DNA of 38,134 bases from a bacterium (GTDB taxonomy: Bacteria > Cyanobacteriota > Vampirovibrionia > Gastranaerophilales > Gastranaerophilaceae): assembly GCA_017629215.1 (NCBI GenBank), contig JAGBXP010000002.1, positions 1 through 38,134 of the forward strand, given 5' to 3'. Shown one piece after another: positions 7,224 through 16,158 of the stretch (the first letter of the stretch is position 1; every line of letters begins with the position of its first letter). The notes beneath the pieces are model-generated. The model searched no databases and was not told the origin of the DNA. It saw only the letters and a program-made list of their open reading frames with translations. The translations under genes were made by a program, and so were the position numbers.

Positions 7224-7547
7224 ATGGACGAAACTGAAAACATTCTTCAAATAAGCTCATATAATGATTTTATTCATCAGCTAAATAAAGTTAAAAATAG
7301 TGAATCATCAGTAATAATTTCTTTTTATAAATATTGCTGGTTGTACGCAGATGAAAAAGATTTTAATACGAATAAAGATTCAATTATTAATGAGTTAAAA
7401 GAATATGGATTAGAACCTTTTATTCATAAAGTTACAGAAGATATGAATATTATCCTAAGGTATGAAAATTTCGCTGAGGCAGTGATGTTGGTGAAACCTT
7501 ATCAAGTTGATATTGCACTATTAAGGCTAATGCGTTGCAGTACGTAA
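7224..7547 (+). CDS. Small unknown protein
   Basis: This 107-aa acidic protein matches nothing I know. The start at 7224 follows GAAAGGGAATAAT; a TTG at 7209 is inside that ribosome site and overlaps the previous stop, so it is not used here. It is the last gene of the five-gene cassette and, unlike the others, has no hairpin before it. The sequence alternates helix and strand (SYNDFIHQLNKVK, SSVIISFYKYCW, then an acidic loop), suggesting a small globular domain. Confidence 0.6.
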   Translation: MDETENILQISSYNDFIHQLNKVKNSESSVIISFYKYCWLYADEKDFNTNKDSIINELKEYGLEPFIHKVTEDMNIILRYENFAEAVMLVKPYQVDIALLRLMRCST

Positions 7548-7606
7548 AGTTTAGGGAAATTCTGAAAAATCCCACAGGTATTATTTAACAAAAGAAGGAT
7601 TTAATT

Positions 7607-8200
7607 ATGAGTAAAACATTTGCATATATTCGTGTTTCAAGTAAAGACCAGTCTGAAAACAGGCAACTTGATTCACTTCAAGGCTTAACTATTGATGAAA
7701 TCATTATTGAAAAAGCCTCGGGTAAGAACTTTATCGGTCGTGCTAAATATCAAGAGATGAAATCTAAACTTAGAGCTGGCGACTTAGTGATTGTTAAATC
7801 TATTGATAGGTTCGGCAGAAATTATGCTGAAATTTGCAAGGAATGGGAAAGTATAATCAATATGGGAGTTGATATTCAAGTCCTTGATATGCCTATTCTC
7901 AACACAAGAGATAATCAAAATGGATTGACCGGGAGATTGATTACTGATATTGTTTTGAAACTTCTTGGCTATGTTGCAGAACGTGAAAGAGAAAATATTA
8001 AAACAAGACAAAGAGAAGGTATAGATTCAGCACTTGCTAGAGGTGTTAAATTTGGGAGACCTACATCTGAAATACCTAAAGATTTCATTCGTTGCTATGA
8101 ACTTTATAAACAAGGACTAATTAAAGTTAAAGATGTAATGTCCATGTGTAATATCAAAAGAAGTACCTTTTTCAAATACGCACAGTCTATAAAAGGTTAG
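7607..8200 (+). CDS. Small serine recombinase (resolvase/invertase)
   Basis: This 197-aa protein is a classical Tn3-resolvase-type recombinase. The N-terminal catalytic domain has YIRVSS with the nucleophile at S11, the conserved arginine region in KSIDRFGRN, and the E-helix ERERENIKTRQREGIDSA. A short C-terminal helix-turn-helix covers about residues 150-197 (GVKFGRP hinge, then KVKDVMSMCNIKRSTFFKYA). The size is usual for resolvases. AAGAAGGAT precedes the ATG. It would resolve multimers or cointegrates of a replicating form, or invert DNA. A candidate res-like site follows it at 8208-8303. It is distinct from the large integrase at the right end. Confidence 0.9.
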   Translation: MSKTFAYIRVSSKDQSENRQLDSLQGLTIDEIIIEKASGKNFIGRAKYQEMKSKLRAGDLVIVKSIDRFGRNYAEICKEWESIINMGVDIQVLDMPILNTRDNQNGLTGRLITDIVLKLLGYVAERERENIKTRQREGIDSALARGVKFGRPTSEIPKDFIRCYELYKQGLIKVKDVMSMCNIKRSTFFKYAQSIKG

Positions 8201-8553
8201 GTGAATTTCATAGACCTATTTTTGCAAAATTCACTACGAAATTTCATTGATTTTGCACCATATAAAATAGTCCACGAAAAGTACACTTTTCATAGACTAC
8301 GAATTAAAAGATATAATTGTTGTTGCTCCTTGAACAACAAGAAAGCCCTCTGTTCTTGATGAATAGGGGGTTCTTCTTATGCTTCAACCCTCACCATTTC
8401 GGTACAATGACCGTAAACGGTCTAACTGTGCATATTTCAGCCATTTATAAGCTCTCTTATACAATTCAATTAGGCTGCTAACCAGTTATATCCCATTGTC
8501 GCTTGTTCAACAATATGTTCAAAAAGTATGTCATATTAGAATAATCTAAAACA
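8201..8553. other. Gene-free gap after the resolvase
   Basis: No ORF here is convincing. The left half holds the resolvase-site-like repeats. GACCGT-AA-ACGGTC at 8409-8422 is a second palindrome with a 2-bp centre. A weak interrupted stem around 8342-8378 (CCCTC opposite GGGGG) could end transcription from either side between the convergent resolvase and hsdR genes. The rest is unremarkable AT-rich sequence. Confidence 0.5.
8208..8303. promoter_or_regulatory. Candidate resolvase recombination site (res-like)
   Basis: An imperfect 32-bp palindrome spans 8268-8299: TAGTC, then GAAAAGT, central AC (8283-8284), then ACTTTTC and GACTA. Twelve of 15 arm positions pair. A 2-bp centre and about 30-bp length fit a serine resolvase crossover subsite. 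Half-site-like words recur to the left: TTTCATAGAC at 8208 and 8288, and ACTACGAA at 8233 and 8296, as expected for accessory subsites. It begins 8 bp after the resolvase stop. Confidence 0.5.
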
Positions 8554-11500
8554 CTACTTCTTTCTCATCTCACGATATACAAACTCAGCCAATACTTGCA
8601 TGATAGTGTCGTATTTAGTTTTATCTTGGAACAATGAAGTATATGCTTCTTGTTGCTCCATGTAACTTTCTTGTGCAACATCACTAAATGCTTTAGGGAA
8701 TACAGCGTCAGTAAAGATTTGAGGGTCAGTTGTCTTAGCCATTTTCTCTAACCTATCATCTTTCATTAGCTTATCTTGCAATGCTGTTATCAATACCCTA
8801 TCAGCGTCGCTAAATGAGCCTTTGTATTTTTCATTTATCTTTTCAATAATTTCATCTAGTGGAGTCTTTTTATTTTCACCTTTACCACCAATTGAATCTC
8901 CACCAGTATAAGACCCTTTTCTTTCTTCTAGTGTTATAGCACCTTCAAAGGTCTTTTGTAGCTTGTAGTATTCTAATTTTAATTTACTTTCAATATCTAT
9001 CATTTCTACTTTTTCAACTGGAAGTAATTTAATTAGGTATGAACAGAATACAAACTCTTGATGTAATTCTTTATCAAACATTCTTACAACTTGTGATATG
9101 TAGCCATACCACTTAACAAATTTTCTGATATCTCTTCTGAATTGATATCTCTCATCTGGTGTTTTAGCGTTATATCTGTCTGCCACAGGTTTTAATATAG
9201 ATGTCATTCTACCCATAGCTCTTTCATCTTGACCTTTGGTTTCAAAATATTCTTTAGAAAAAGCTGTTATTTCAGCATCACTATATACAGCAAACCCTCT
9301 CAAAGTATTCTGTACTTGGTAAATCAAATCCACATTTACTTCATGTTCTAAATATGTTTCTTGATAGAATGGCTGGAAGGCTTCTATAATATCTTCTTTA
9401 GTGTTGATAAAGTCTAAAATAAAGGTATCGTGCTTACCTCTGCAAGTTCTGTTTAATCTTGATAGAGTTTGAACAGCTTTAACTCCTTTTAGTTTCTTAT
9501 CAACAATCATTGTATGTAGTAATGGTTCGTCAAATCCTGTTTGATATTTCTCTGCAACAATCAACACATTGAAGTTGTCGTGAAATTCTGCTTTAGTTTG
9601 GTTTTCAGAAATATGACTACCATCTTTTCTAGTATTTAGTTTAGCTTCTGTGTATTCTTCATCTCCATCTTTAACAGCACCAGAAAACGCTACCAAGATA
9701 TCTATATCATTGTATTTCATTTGCTCAATGTATCGTTTAACTTCATGGTAATACCTAACAGCTGCTAATCTTGATGAAGTAACAACCATCATTTTACCCT
9801 TGCCACCAATTTTCTCTCTTGTGGTTTCTCTAAAGGTTTCTACAATAATTTTAGCCTTTTGAGTAATATTGTATGGATGTAATTGCTGGAAGTTCTTAAT
9901 AACCTTAGAAGCCTTACTTGCTGGTACTTCTGGATTATCTGGTGTTGAATTAGCTATTTCAAAACAAGTCTTATAAGTCATATAGTTTTGAAGTACATCC
10001 AAGATAAAGCCTTCTTCAATAGCTTGTCTCATACTGTAAATATGGAACGGATGGAATGAGCCGTCAGTATGTTCTGTTCCAAATATCTCTAATGTTTTAT
10101 CTTTAGGAGTAGCAGTAAATGCAAAGAATGATAAGTTAGGATGCTTTCCATGATAAATCATTTCTTGCATTAGCTTATCATCTGGGTCTAGCTCTTCTTC
10201 TGCTTTACCTTCAATTTCAGCATATTCTCTTAATGCTTCTTCTGTGTCTGCTAACGCTGTTTTTAGTTTTAGTGCAGAACTACCAGTTTGTGAAGAATGT
10301 GCTTCATCAACAATTACAGCAAAATTTCTGCCTTTAACTTTATCTACTTCTTGATAAATAACAGGGAATTTCTGTAATGTTGTTACTATAATTCTAATAC
10401 CATTATTAATAGCATCTCTTAAGTCTTTAGAGTTCTTTCCATCTCCTATTGTTTCTACAGCTCCGACTGTATGGTCAAAACTTGAAATGGTAGCTTGTAG
10501 CTGGGCATCTAATACAGTTCTATCTGTAACAATAATTACACTACTAAACACAGGTTTGTTATCTTCATTATGCAAAGAAGCTAATCTATATGCTGTCCAA
10601 GCTATTGAGTTGGATTTACCAGAACCAGCACTGTGTTGTACTAAGTAATTCTTACCACTACCATTTTCTGATACATCTGTAATAAGTTTTCTTACAACAT
10701 CAAGTTGATGGTATCTAGGGAAGATTATTGTCTTTTTCTTTGTTACCTTTTCACTACCATCAGCCTGTAATTTCTTATCCTCTTCAATTTGTAAGTGAAT
10801 GAACTTCTGTAGAATATCCATCATACTATCTTTTTGAAACACTTGTTCCCAAAGATATGCTGTAGGATAACCCTCTGGATTAGCTGGATTACCTTTGCCA
10901 CCATCATTACCAGCACCATTTGAGCCTTGATTAAATGGTAGGAAGAATGTGTCTTTACCAGCTAATTTAGTAGCCATCCAAACTTCTGTATGGTCCACAC
11001 AGAAATAGGTCAGTATGCGTTTATTAAATTGAAAACAAATCTCTCTAGGGTCTCTATCATACATCCATTGTTGCTTAGCATTATCTACAGTTTGACCAGT
11101 GTATTGGTTCTTTAACTCAAATGCAAATACTGGAATACCATTGACTACTAAAACCATATCTACAGAATTATTGCAATCTGGAGAATAATACCATTGTCTA
11201 TTACAGTTAATAACATTTGCTTCATAATTAGCCATAGCTGTTTGGTTCAAGCTGGATTCTGGCTTAAAATAACACAATCTGAATGTAATTCCTCTATGTT
11301 TAAAGCCATGCCTTAGGATATGTAGCGATCCATACTCATCACATGCCAGATTAAAGGCTTGAATAAACTTATTGACAGGATTAACTTTATTGGCATTCTC
11401 AAATCTTGCCCACTCTTTAGGCTGGGTCTCTTGTATGAACTTGATTAAGGTTTCTACATATAAACCACAATTCACATCATAAGTATCTGTGGTTTTAGTA

Positions 11501-11577
11501 TAACCACCTTCTTTAGATAACATGAAGGTTTCAATATCTTGTTCAAATCGTTTTTCAGTTGCTACATCTATGCTCAT
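8554..11577 (-). CDS. hsdR: Type I restriction enzyme, R (motor/nuclease) subunit
   Basis: This 1007-aa protein is the normal length for EcoR124-type HsdR. The nuclease core is visible: D140 in SVDMVLV, then E154-L-K156 (FAFELKN), a PD-(D/E)xK site, with the usual QxxxY-type helix after it (GQTVDNAKQQW). Helicase motifs follow: Walker A AGSGKS (317-322), DEAH (424-427), motif III FAFTATP and motif VI-like TLSRLNRTCRGK. The subunit translocates and cuts unmodified DNA in complex with HsdM and HsdS. The start at 11577 follows AAAGGAATAACC. It is the last gene of the operon, 3 bp after the small membrane protein gene. No frameshift or lost motif is seen, so it is probably active. Confidence 0.96.
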   Translation of the reverse strand: MSIDVATEKRFEQDIETFMLSKEGGYTKTTDTYDVNCGLYVETLIKFIQETQPKEWARFENANKVNPVNKFIQAFNLACDEYGSLHILRHGFKHRGITFRLCYFKPESSLNQTAMANYEANVINCNRQWYYSPDCNNSVDMVLVVNGIPVFAFELKNQYTGQTVDNAKQQWMYDRDPREICFQFNKRILTYFCVDHTEVWMATKLAGKDTFFLPFNQGSNGAGNDGGKGNPANPEGYPTAYLWEQVFQKDSMMDILQKFIHLQIEEDKKLQADGSEKVTKKKTIIFPRYHQLDVVRKLITDVSENGSGKNYLVQHSAGSGKSNSIAWTAYRLASLHNEDNKPVFSSVIIVTDRTVLDAQLQATISSFDHTVGAVETIGDGKNSKDLRDAINNGIRIIVTTLQKFPVIYQEVDKVKGRNFAVIVDEAHSSQTGSSALKLKTALADTEEALREYAEIEGKAEEELDPDDKLMQEMIYHGKHPNLSFFAFTATPKDKTLEIFGTEHTDGSFHPFHIYSMRQAIEEGFILDVLQNYMTYKTCFEIANSTPDNPEVPASKASKVIKNFQQLHPYNITQKAKIIVETFRETTREKIGGKGKMMVVTSSRLAAVRYYHEVKRYIEQMKYNDIDILVAFSGAVKDGDEEYTEAKLNTRKDGSHISENQTKAEFHDNFNVLIVAEKYQTGFDEPLLHTMIVDKKLKGVKAVQTLSRLNRTCRGKHDTFILDFINTKEDIIEAFQPFYQETYLEHEVNVDLIYQVQNTLRGFAVYSDAEITAFSKEYFETKGQDERAMGRMTSILKPVADRYNAKTPDERYQFRRDIRKFVKWYGYISQVVRMFDKELHQEFVFCSYLIKLLPVEKVEMIDIESKLKLEYYKLQKTFEGAITLEERKGSYTGGDSIGGKGENKKTPLDEIIEKINEKYKGSFSDADRVLITALQDKLMKDDRLEKMAKTTDPQIFTDAVFPKAFSDVAQESYMEQQEAYTSLFQDKTKYDTIMQVLAEFVYREMRKK

Positions 11578-11580
11578 AGG

Positions 11581-11997
11581 TTATTCCTTTATATTCAGTT
11601 CTTTTCTAACGCCTGTAAATAAGCCTTCATACATTTCTTCGGTATCGGTATATTTGCCATTATTTATATCTGTTATTACTGTATCCATAAATTGATAAAA
11701 ATCATTTGCAATCTTTTCGGTGGCATAAAGCTTGCATTTTACAAGCACACCATTATATTTAGCTCTTTCTTCATCTGGAAAGCTTTGCTTCTTTATCATT
11801 AACACCTTATTAGCACTAATATGCGTAATGTATTCTAATAATTCCAAATAAGCATTTTCGCTTTTTGCTTTGTTTTGTAGCTTTATATTATTATCAAATC
11901 GTTGTCTTTCTTGAATGTAATTAAATATCAATGTCACAACAACACCTAATAATGCTAAACCACCACCAATTAACGCAGATTGAATTTGAATATCCAT
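11581..11997 (-). CDS. Small membrane-anchored protein inside the hsd operon
   Basis: This is a 138-aa protein. The start at 11997 (MDIQIQSALIG) is preferred because AAAGAGGTG precedes it and TAATG couples it to the hsdS stop; an earlier GTG at 12003 is less likely. Residues about 7-28 form one hydrophobic transmembrane helix (ALIGGGLALLGVVVTLIF), followed by a charged helical cytoplasmic or coiled-coil domain (YIQERQRFDNNIKLQNKAKSE and on). It lies between hsdS and hsdR with single-base overlap on one side and a 3-bp gap on the other, so it is co-translated with them. I recognise no family. Membrane tethering of the restriction complex or control of HsdR are possible roles. Confidence 0.75.
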   Translation of the reverse strand: MDIQIQSALIGGGLALLGVVVTLIFNYIQERQRFDNNIKLQNKAKSENAYLELLEYITHISANKVLMIKKQSFPDEERAKYNGVLVKCKLYATEKIANDFYQFMDTVITDINNGKYTDTEEMYEGLFTGVRKELNIKE

Positions 11998-13307
11998 TAA
12001 CACACCTCTTTCTTGCCTGTTACATACTCGTATATTAAAGACTTCTTGTAGATTTCAAGTTCTTCTATTAGCTGTTCTTTCTTAGCAATTAGTTTGTCTA
12101 TTTCAGAACATCTATCATCAAGATATGTTACTATTTCTTGTTGTTCATTCATGTTAAGTGTATTTACGATTAACAAATTAGCATTTTTATTTACTGATAC
12201 TCGTTTTAATGCAGTACCAGCAACTAACAAATTTAATTGTCTTTGTGTATTTTCTGACATAAGAATATACCTTAAGTATTCAGAATTTAAATTATTTTTA
12301 GGTCGAATAATTACTAAAGATGATGCAACGACAAATGACTCTTGAGTCTTTACAATTGTTGTTTTACCTATAGTACCATCTTTGCTTATAAGTATATCAT
12401 TGCATTTAGGTTTACACCCAGTTCTTTTCAAGTACTGATACTGTTCTTCAGTTATTTTTAAACAACTATCAAAATCTATATCGCCATATTCATTCATATC
12501 AGCTACTGAAACAAATTTTCTCTTTAATTCACTCGTATCTGGAGCGATGTGAGAACCATCTGTTACTAATGATGTAAGGTATTTTAATTTGCATATTTCC
12601 CAATCTTCTGGGATTTCGCCTATCCATTCTATGCCACTATCTTTCATAGGTCGGTTAGGTCTGATACCTTTTGTTACAGCTTGAGTTATTACAGACTGCT
12701 TTAATTGCTTATATTCTTCTATAGAAGCTTTGGTCTTCTCTAAGACTGAGTCTATATGACCACACTTCTCATCCAAGAAATCAGCAATCTTTTGTTGCTC
12801 TGGCATTGATGGTAATGCAATATTGAAATTCTTTAGAGCAGAAACACTTACACCACCTATTAGTCCAGATATATGTCTTGTAAATTCGTCTTCAAAGTTC
12901 TTTGAACATATAAATTGAAATAAAAACTTCTCATTTACATTAAAAGGGGATAAGCAACACAATTTATTAACAAATGCTACATCTTCTTCAAGAAAAGCTT
13001 TCTTTCTTCCAGCACTACCACCCTCAATACACATTAAAGAAGAACCTTTAGTAGCAATTTTAAAACTTTCATCATCGTGTTTTACATACAGTCCGTTGTC
13101 ATAATTAATTACACAAGAACCAGCTTCTATATCTTTTGTTGCAATATAAGGTTTTGCTTCTATCTTATCAGTGTACATGTCTTTGTGTTCATCTTTTATA
13201 CTATTTCCCGTATATAAGCTTGCAACATTTTTTATTCTAGAGATACTCCAATCTTCTGGGATTTCTCCTATCCATTCAATTCCACTATCTTTCATTGCTT
13301 TGGTCAT
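11997..13307 (-). CDS. hsdS: Type I restriction-modification specificity subunit
   Basis: This 436-aa HsdS has two target-recognition domains separated by conserved helices, and sets the bipartite DNA target of the complex. The repeat MKDSGIEWIGEIPEDW appears at residues 5-20 and again near 221-236, marking the start of each half. Conserved regions are MPEQQKIADFLDEKCGHID (central) and MNEQQEIVTYLDDRCSEID (C-terminal). The second half therefore mirrors the first, as in full-length HsdS. The ATG at 13307 overlaps the hsdM stop by one base (TAATG). The two recognition domains differ in sequence, so the recognition site should be asymmetric; which bases are read cannot be told here. Confidence 0.95.
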   Translation of the reverse strand: MTKAMKDSGIEWIGEIPEDWSISRIKNVASLYTGNSIKDEHKDMYTDKIEAKPYIATKDIEAGSCVINYDNGLYVKHDDESFKIATKGSSLMCIEGGSAGRKKAFLEEDVAFVNKLCCLSPFNVNEKFLFQFICSKNFEDEFTRHISGLIGGVSVSALKNFNIALPSMPEQQKIADFLDEKCGHIDSVLEKTKASIEEYKQLKQSVITQAVTKGIRPNRPMKDSGIEWIGEIPEDWEICKLKYLTSLVTDGSHIAPDTSELKRKFVSVADMNEYGDIDFDSCLKITEEQYQYLKRTGCKPKCNDILISKDGTIGKTTIVKTQESFVVASSLVIIRPKNNLNSEYLRYILMSENTQRQLNLLVAGTALKRVSVNKNANLLIVNTLNMNEQQEIVTYLDDRCSEIDKLIAKKEQLIEELEIYKKSLIYEYVTGKKEVC

Positions 13308-15070
13308 TAGTTAGACTCCTTATCAAACAATGCTTTTAGTGAAGTTGTTATATCAGCTTCCAGTCCATTTATTCTTTCCACAATACTATCTACAGACTCT
13401 GGAGCTTTATATTCATAGAAATATCTTGTCATAGGTATTTCATAACCAACCTTAGTCTTTTTCTTATCTATCCAAGCATCAGGAGCATAAGGAAGAACTT
13501 CTCTTTCAAAGTATCTGTCTATATCTTCATCAAGAGGAACATTCTCAGTATCTCTTAAGTTTGCATCAGCTACAGGTTTGCCAGCCTTTTTAACAATATT
13601 GCCATTTTCATCTCTTTGAGGTCTTTCAACAACTATCTTATTGTAACCAAAATCAACTGTATCAAATATCTTGCTTTCACAATACATGCCAGACTTATCG
13701 CCATAGATAGCATTGTTTTTAAACTCTCCGTATGCTTGAACAATCAGTTCTCTACAAGCATCTGTAATATCGTTTCTCTTATATCCAATAGACTTTCTTC
13801 TTTGTTCATAACAATGAGAAGCATCAATCAGTTGTACTTTACCAGCTTTGTAACTTGGTTTATCTTTAGAAATTACCCAGATATATGTACTAATGCCTGT
13901 GTTCATAAACTGGTCCGTTGATAGCTGAATAATAGCATCCAACCAATCATTTTCTAGGATATATTGCCTAATGTTTGATGGACCACTTCCAGCATCACCA
14001 GAGAACAATGGAGAACCGTTTTGGATAATAGCCATCTTACCATCTGGAGCTAATTTAGATATGCCGTTTAAAACAAATAATTGTTGTCCGTCAGAAATCT
14101 TAGGTAGTCCAGCTCCAAATCTGCCATTGTCTCCCAGTTTAGCTTCTGCTTCAACTGCTTTCTGTTCCCTTTTCCAATCAATGCCAAAAGGTGGGTTAGA
14201 TATGCAATACTTGAAGGTATAGCCACTAAATTGGTCTTCTGATAATGTATCACCGTATCTCATATTGTTAGGGTCTCCACCTCTAATCATCATATCTGCT
14301 TTAGCAATAGCAAATGTTGAAGGGTTAAACTCTTGACCAAAACAAGTAACTTCTACATCTTTATTAATAGCGTGGATGCGTTCTTCCATACAAGATAACA
14401 TCTGAGATGTACCCATTGTCATATCATACACTGTAACATTACCTTCTGATGTTAGGTCAGCTTCATTCAATAGGATATCTGTCATTAAGTAAATAATATC
14501 TCTGCTTGTAAAGTGAGCTCCAGCTTCTTCTCCGTAAGATTCAGAAAATCTCTTTACTAAATCTTCAAAGATATAGCCACAATCTACAGCACTTATCTTA
14601 TCTGGACCTAAGTAACCTTTAGTACTGTTAAACTCTCTGATAACCAAGTATAAGGTATTACTTTCCACCATTCTTTTAATAATGCTGTCAAAGTCAAACT
14701 TAGCTAGGATATCTTGGATATTAGAAGAAAATCCAGCTAGGTAATCTCTAAAGTTAGCTTCAATGTTTTCTGGGTCTGCAACTAATGAATCAAATGTGAA
14801 TTTACTTGTATTATAGAACTGATAGCCAGAAGCCTTAGTTAAAAAACCATCAATAACAGCAAGGTTCTTTACTTTCTGATAAGTCTCTTGTACTGCACTA
14901 TGAGTCTTCTGTAGGCAGTCATTAAACCTTTTTACTACTGTCATAGGTAGAATAACCAAACCGTATTCATGTGGCTTAAATGGACCTCTAAGCATGTCTG
15001 CTACATTCCAGATAACAGTTGCTTTTTCTTGTATATTAACACCTACATTTGACACCACATTTAAACTCAT
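13307..15070 (-). CDS. hsdM: Type I DNA adenine methyltransferase subunit
   Basis: This is a 587-aa protein. The start at 15070 (MSLNVVSNVGVNIQ) follows AAAGGTGG; an in-frame ATG at 15142 gives an unlikely hydrophobic extension. The N-terminal HsdM domain (residues 1-150) is followed by the GAHFTSRDII segment (184-193), a motif I region at about 215-222 (YDMTMGTS, where most HsdM have DPTCGSGG), and the catalytic NPPF at 292-295. The methyltransferase modifies adenine in the site chosen by HsdS. The motif I divergence (TMGT in place of TCGS) is tolerated in some relatives. It is the first gene of the hsdM-hsdS-membrane protein-hsdR operon. A TATAAT box on the minus strand at 15120-15125 may drive it. 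Confidence 0.95.
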   Translation of the reverse strand: MSLNVVSNVGVNIQEKATVIWNVADMLRGPFKPHEYGLVILPMTVVKRFNDCLQKTHSAVQETYQKVKNLAVIDGFLTKASGYQFYNTSKFTFDSLVADPENIEANFRDYLAGFSSNIQDILAKFDFDSIIKRMVESNTLYLVIREFNSTKGYLGPDKISAVDCGYIFEDLVKRFSESYGEEAGAHFTSRDIIYLMTDILLNEADLTSEGNVTVYDMTMGTSQMLSCMEERIHAINKDVEVTCFGQEFNPSTFAIAKADMMIRGGDPNNMRYGDTLSEDQFSGYTFKYCISNPPFGIDWKREQKAVEAEAKLGDNGRFGAGLPKISDGQQLFVLNGISKLAPDGKMAIIQNGSPLFSGDAGSGPSNIRQYILENDWLDAIIQLSTDQFMNTGISTYIWVISKDKPSYKAGKVQLIDASHCYEQRRKSIGYKRNDITDACRELIVQAYGEFKNNAIYGDKSGMYCESKIFDTVDFGYNKIVVERPQRDENGNIVKKAGKPVADANLRDTENVPLDEDIDRYFEREVLPYAPDAWIDKKKTKVGYEIPMTRYFYEYKAPESVDSIVERINGLEADITTSLKALFDKESN

Positions 15071-15155
15071 CTTGACCACCTTTCTCAGCACCATTATTGT
15101 ACCACAAACAAGTAATGTTATTATATTAACTAGGGTTGGCAAATCTGGTCATACA

Positions 15156-15644
15156 TTACTTTTGTTTATAATTAGGATTATTGCACTTGCATTTCTGATA
15201 GAAACATTTATTATTTTCATTTATCTTCAAAATGTCGTTGGTTACATACTCTGTGTCAAAGTTGTATCGTTTACCTATTCTTCTAATCCTTTTAAAATAG
15301 GTCATCTGAGCTTTAGGCTCATCAAGTATCAATACAACTTTAGCTCTTTTACCTGTCATTACTGAATAATGCAGTGCCTGTCCAATACTTTCGTGCCATT
15401 TATTAGCGAAATCAAATTCTACTGCGTGTGTATCTGTTAAGCAATCAACCCTTGTAAAATCTTTGTTCTGGTATTCCATAACTCCACCATGAGCAGAACA
15501 CCATGCATATTGGTATGCCTCTTCGCTATGGTCGTGGTGTACATGTTCCCAACCTAAATTACAGACCTCTTTCTTAAAAGGTGCTGCATTTGCCACTATT
15601 GATAACAGGCATAATCCCAACAAAACAAATAATATTTTCCTCAT
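15156..15644 (-). CDS. Secreted PD-(D/E)xK-like protein
   Basis: This is a 162-aa protein with a clear Sec signal peptide (MRKILFVLLGLCLLSIVANA, cleavage after residue 20). The mature part has D67 (TRVDCLTD), then E75-F-D77 and K82 (VEFDFANKW), then the helix SIGQALHYSVMTGKRAKVVLIL. This order is that of PD-(D/E)xK nuclease-fold proteins found on phages and plasmids, although the usual ExK is here ExD with a downstream lysine. Five of its cysteines are in the mature protein, and an HVHHDH stretch precedes the core. Export of a nuclease-fold protein is unusual: it may degrade DNA outside the cell or in the periplasm during transfer. It lies between the hsd operon and the XRE gene, with its own upstream gap. 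Confidence 0.65.
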   Translation of the reverse strand: MRKILFVLLGLCLLSIVANAAPFKKEVCNLGWEHVHHDHSEEAYQYAWCSAHGGVMEYQNKDFTRVDCLTDTHAVEFDFANKWHESIGQALHYSVMTGKRAKVVLILDEPKAQMTYFKRIRRIGKRYNFDTEYVTNDILKINENNKCFYQKCKCNNPNYKQK

Positions 15645-15790
15645 AAACCCTCACAAATAAACCATTCCTACCAGAATAATAAATAACACAAAGTGTTATT
15701 TATGACAATAATATACTCTTTTAAAATTGCCGTTCTTGTCGTGTTGTTATAGCTGCAAATGGTACACAATGTAAATACAAAGAGGGTGTT

Positions 15791-16153
15791 ATGAGCAACA
15801 AGAAACAAAATAAAATTAACGACACTTTTGGAGCAAGATTACGAGAGTTGAGAAAATCAAGAGGCTTAACCCAGCAAGCATTGGCTGAAAAAGCAAACAT
15901 TGATGACAAACATTTATGCAGAATTGAGAACGGCAAATATTTCCCTACGCATGCAACTTTGAATAAGTTATTAAATGCTCTTGACTTAACACTTGAAGAA
16001 GCTGGATTAAATTTAGACCAAGTTGAAATCAATGAGAATCCTATAATGGCTAAAGCATTACAGATTTTAAATTCAGCTAAAGACGACACTGAACTAAATT
16101 GTTATCTTGAATCATTGAAAGCTACACAAAAGGCTTTGGAAGTTAATAAATAA
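15791..16153 (+). CDS. XRE-family transcriptional regulator
   Basis: This 120-aa protein has an N-terminal Cro/CI-type helix-turn-helix (residues about 14-70: FGARLRELRKSRGLTQQALA, then the second helix DDKHLCRIENGKYFP). The rest is a short acidic helical tail, probably for dimerisation. AGAGGGTGTT precedes the ATG at 15791. It is divergent from the secreted protein gene (146-bp gap) and convergent with the Bro-N gene (5-bp gap), so it probably controls one or both of its neighbours, or the hsd operon as a controller-type protein. Its operator was not identified. Confidence 0.9.
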   Translation: MSNKKQNKINDTFGARLRELRKSRGLTQQALAEKANIDDKHLCRIENGKYFPTHATLNKLLNALDLTLEEAGLNLDQVEINENPIMAKALQILNSAKDDTELNCYLESLKATQKALEVNK

Positions 16154-16158
16154 TTCTG

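Noticed and set aside
8342..8378. Intrinsic terminator between resolvase and hsdR
   Set aside because: The stem has two internal mismatches and no proper T run; kept only as a weak note in the gap entry.
13616..14253. Several 60-100-codon frames across hsdM
   Set aside because: They lie opposite or out of frame with hsdM motifs and have no ribosome sites.
15156..16153. Secreted protein plus XRE gene as a toxin-antitoxin pair
   Set aside because: The genes are divergent, the secreted protein has a signal peptide, and the XRE protein is a typical regulator.
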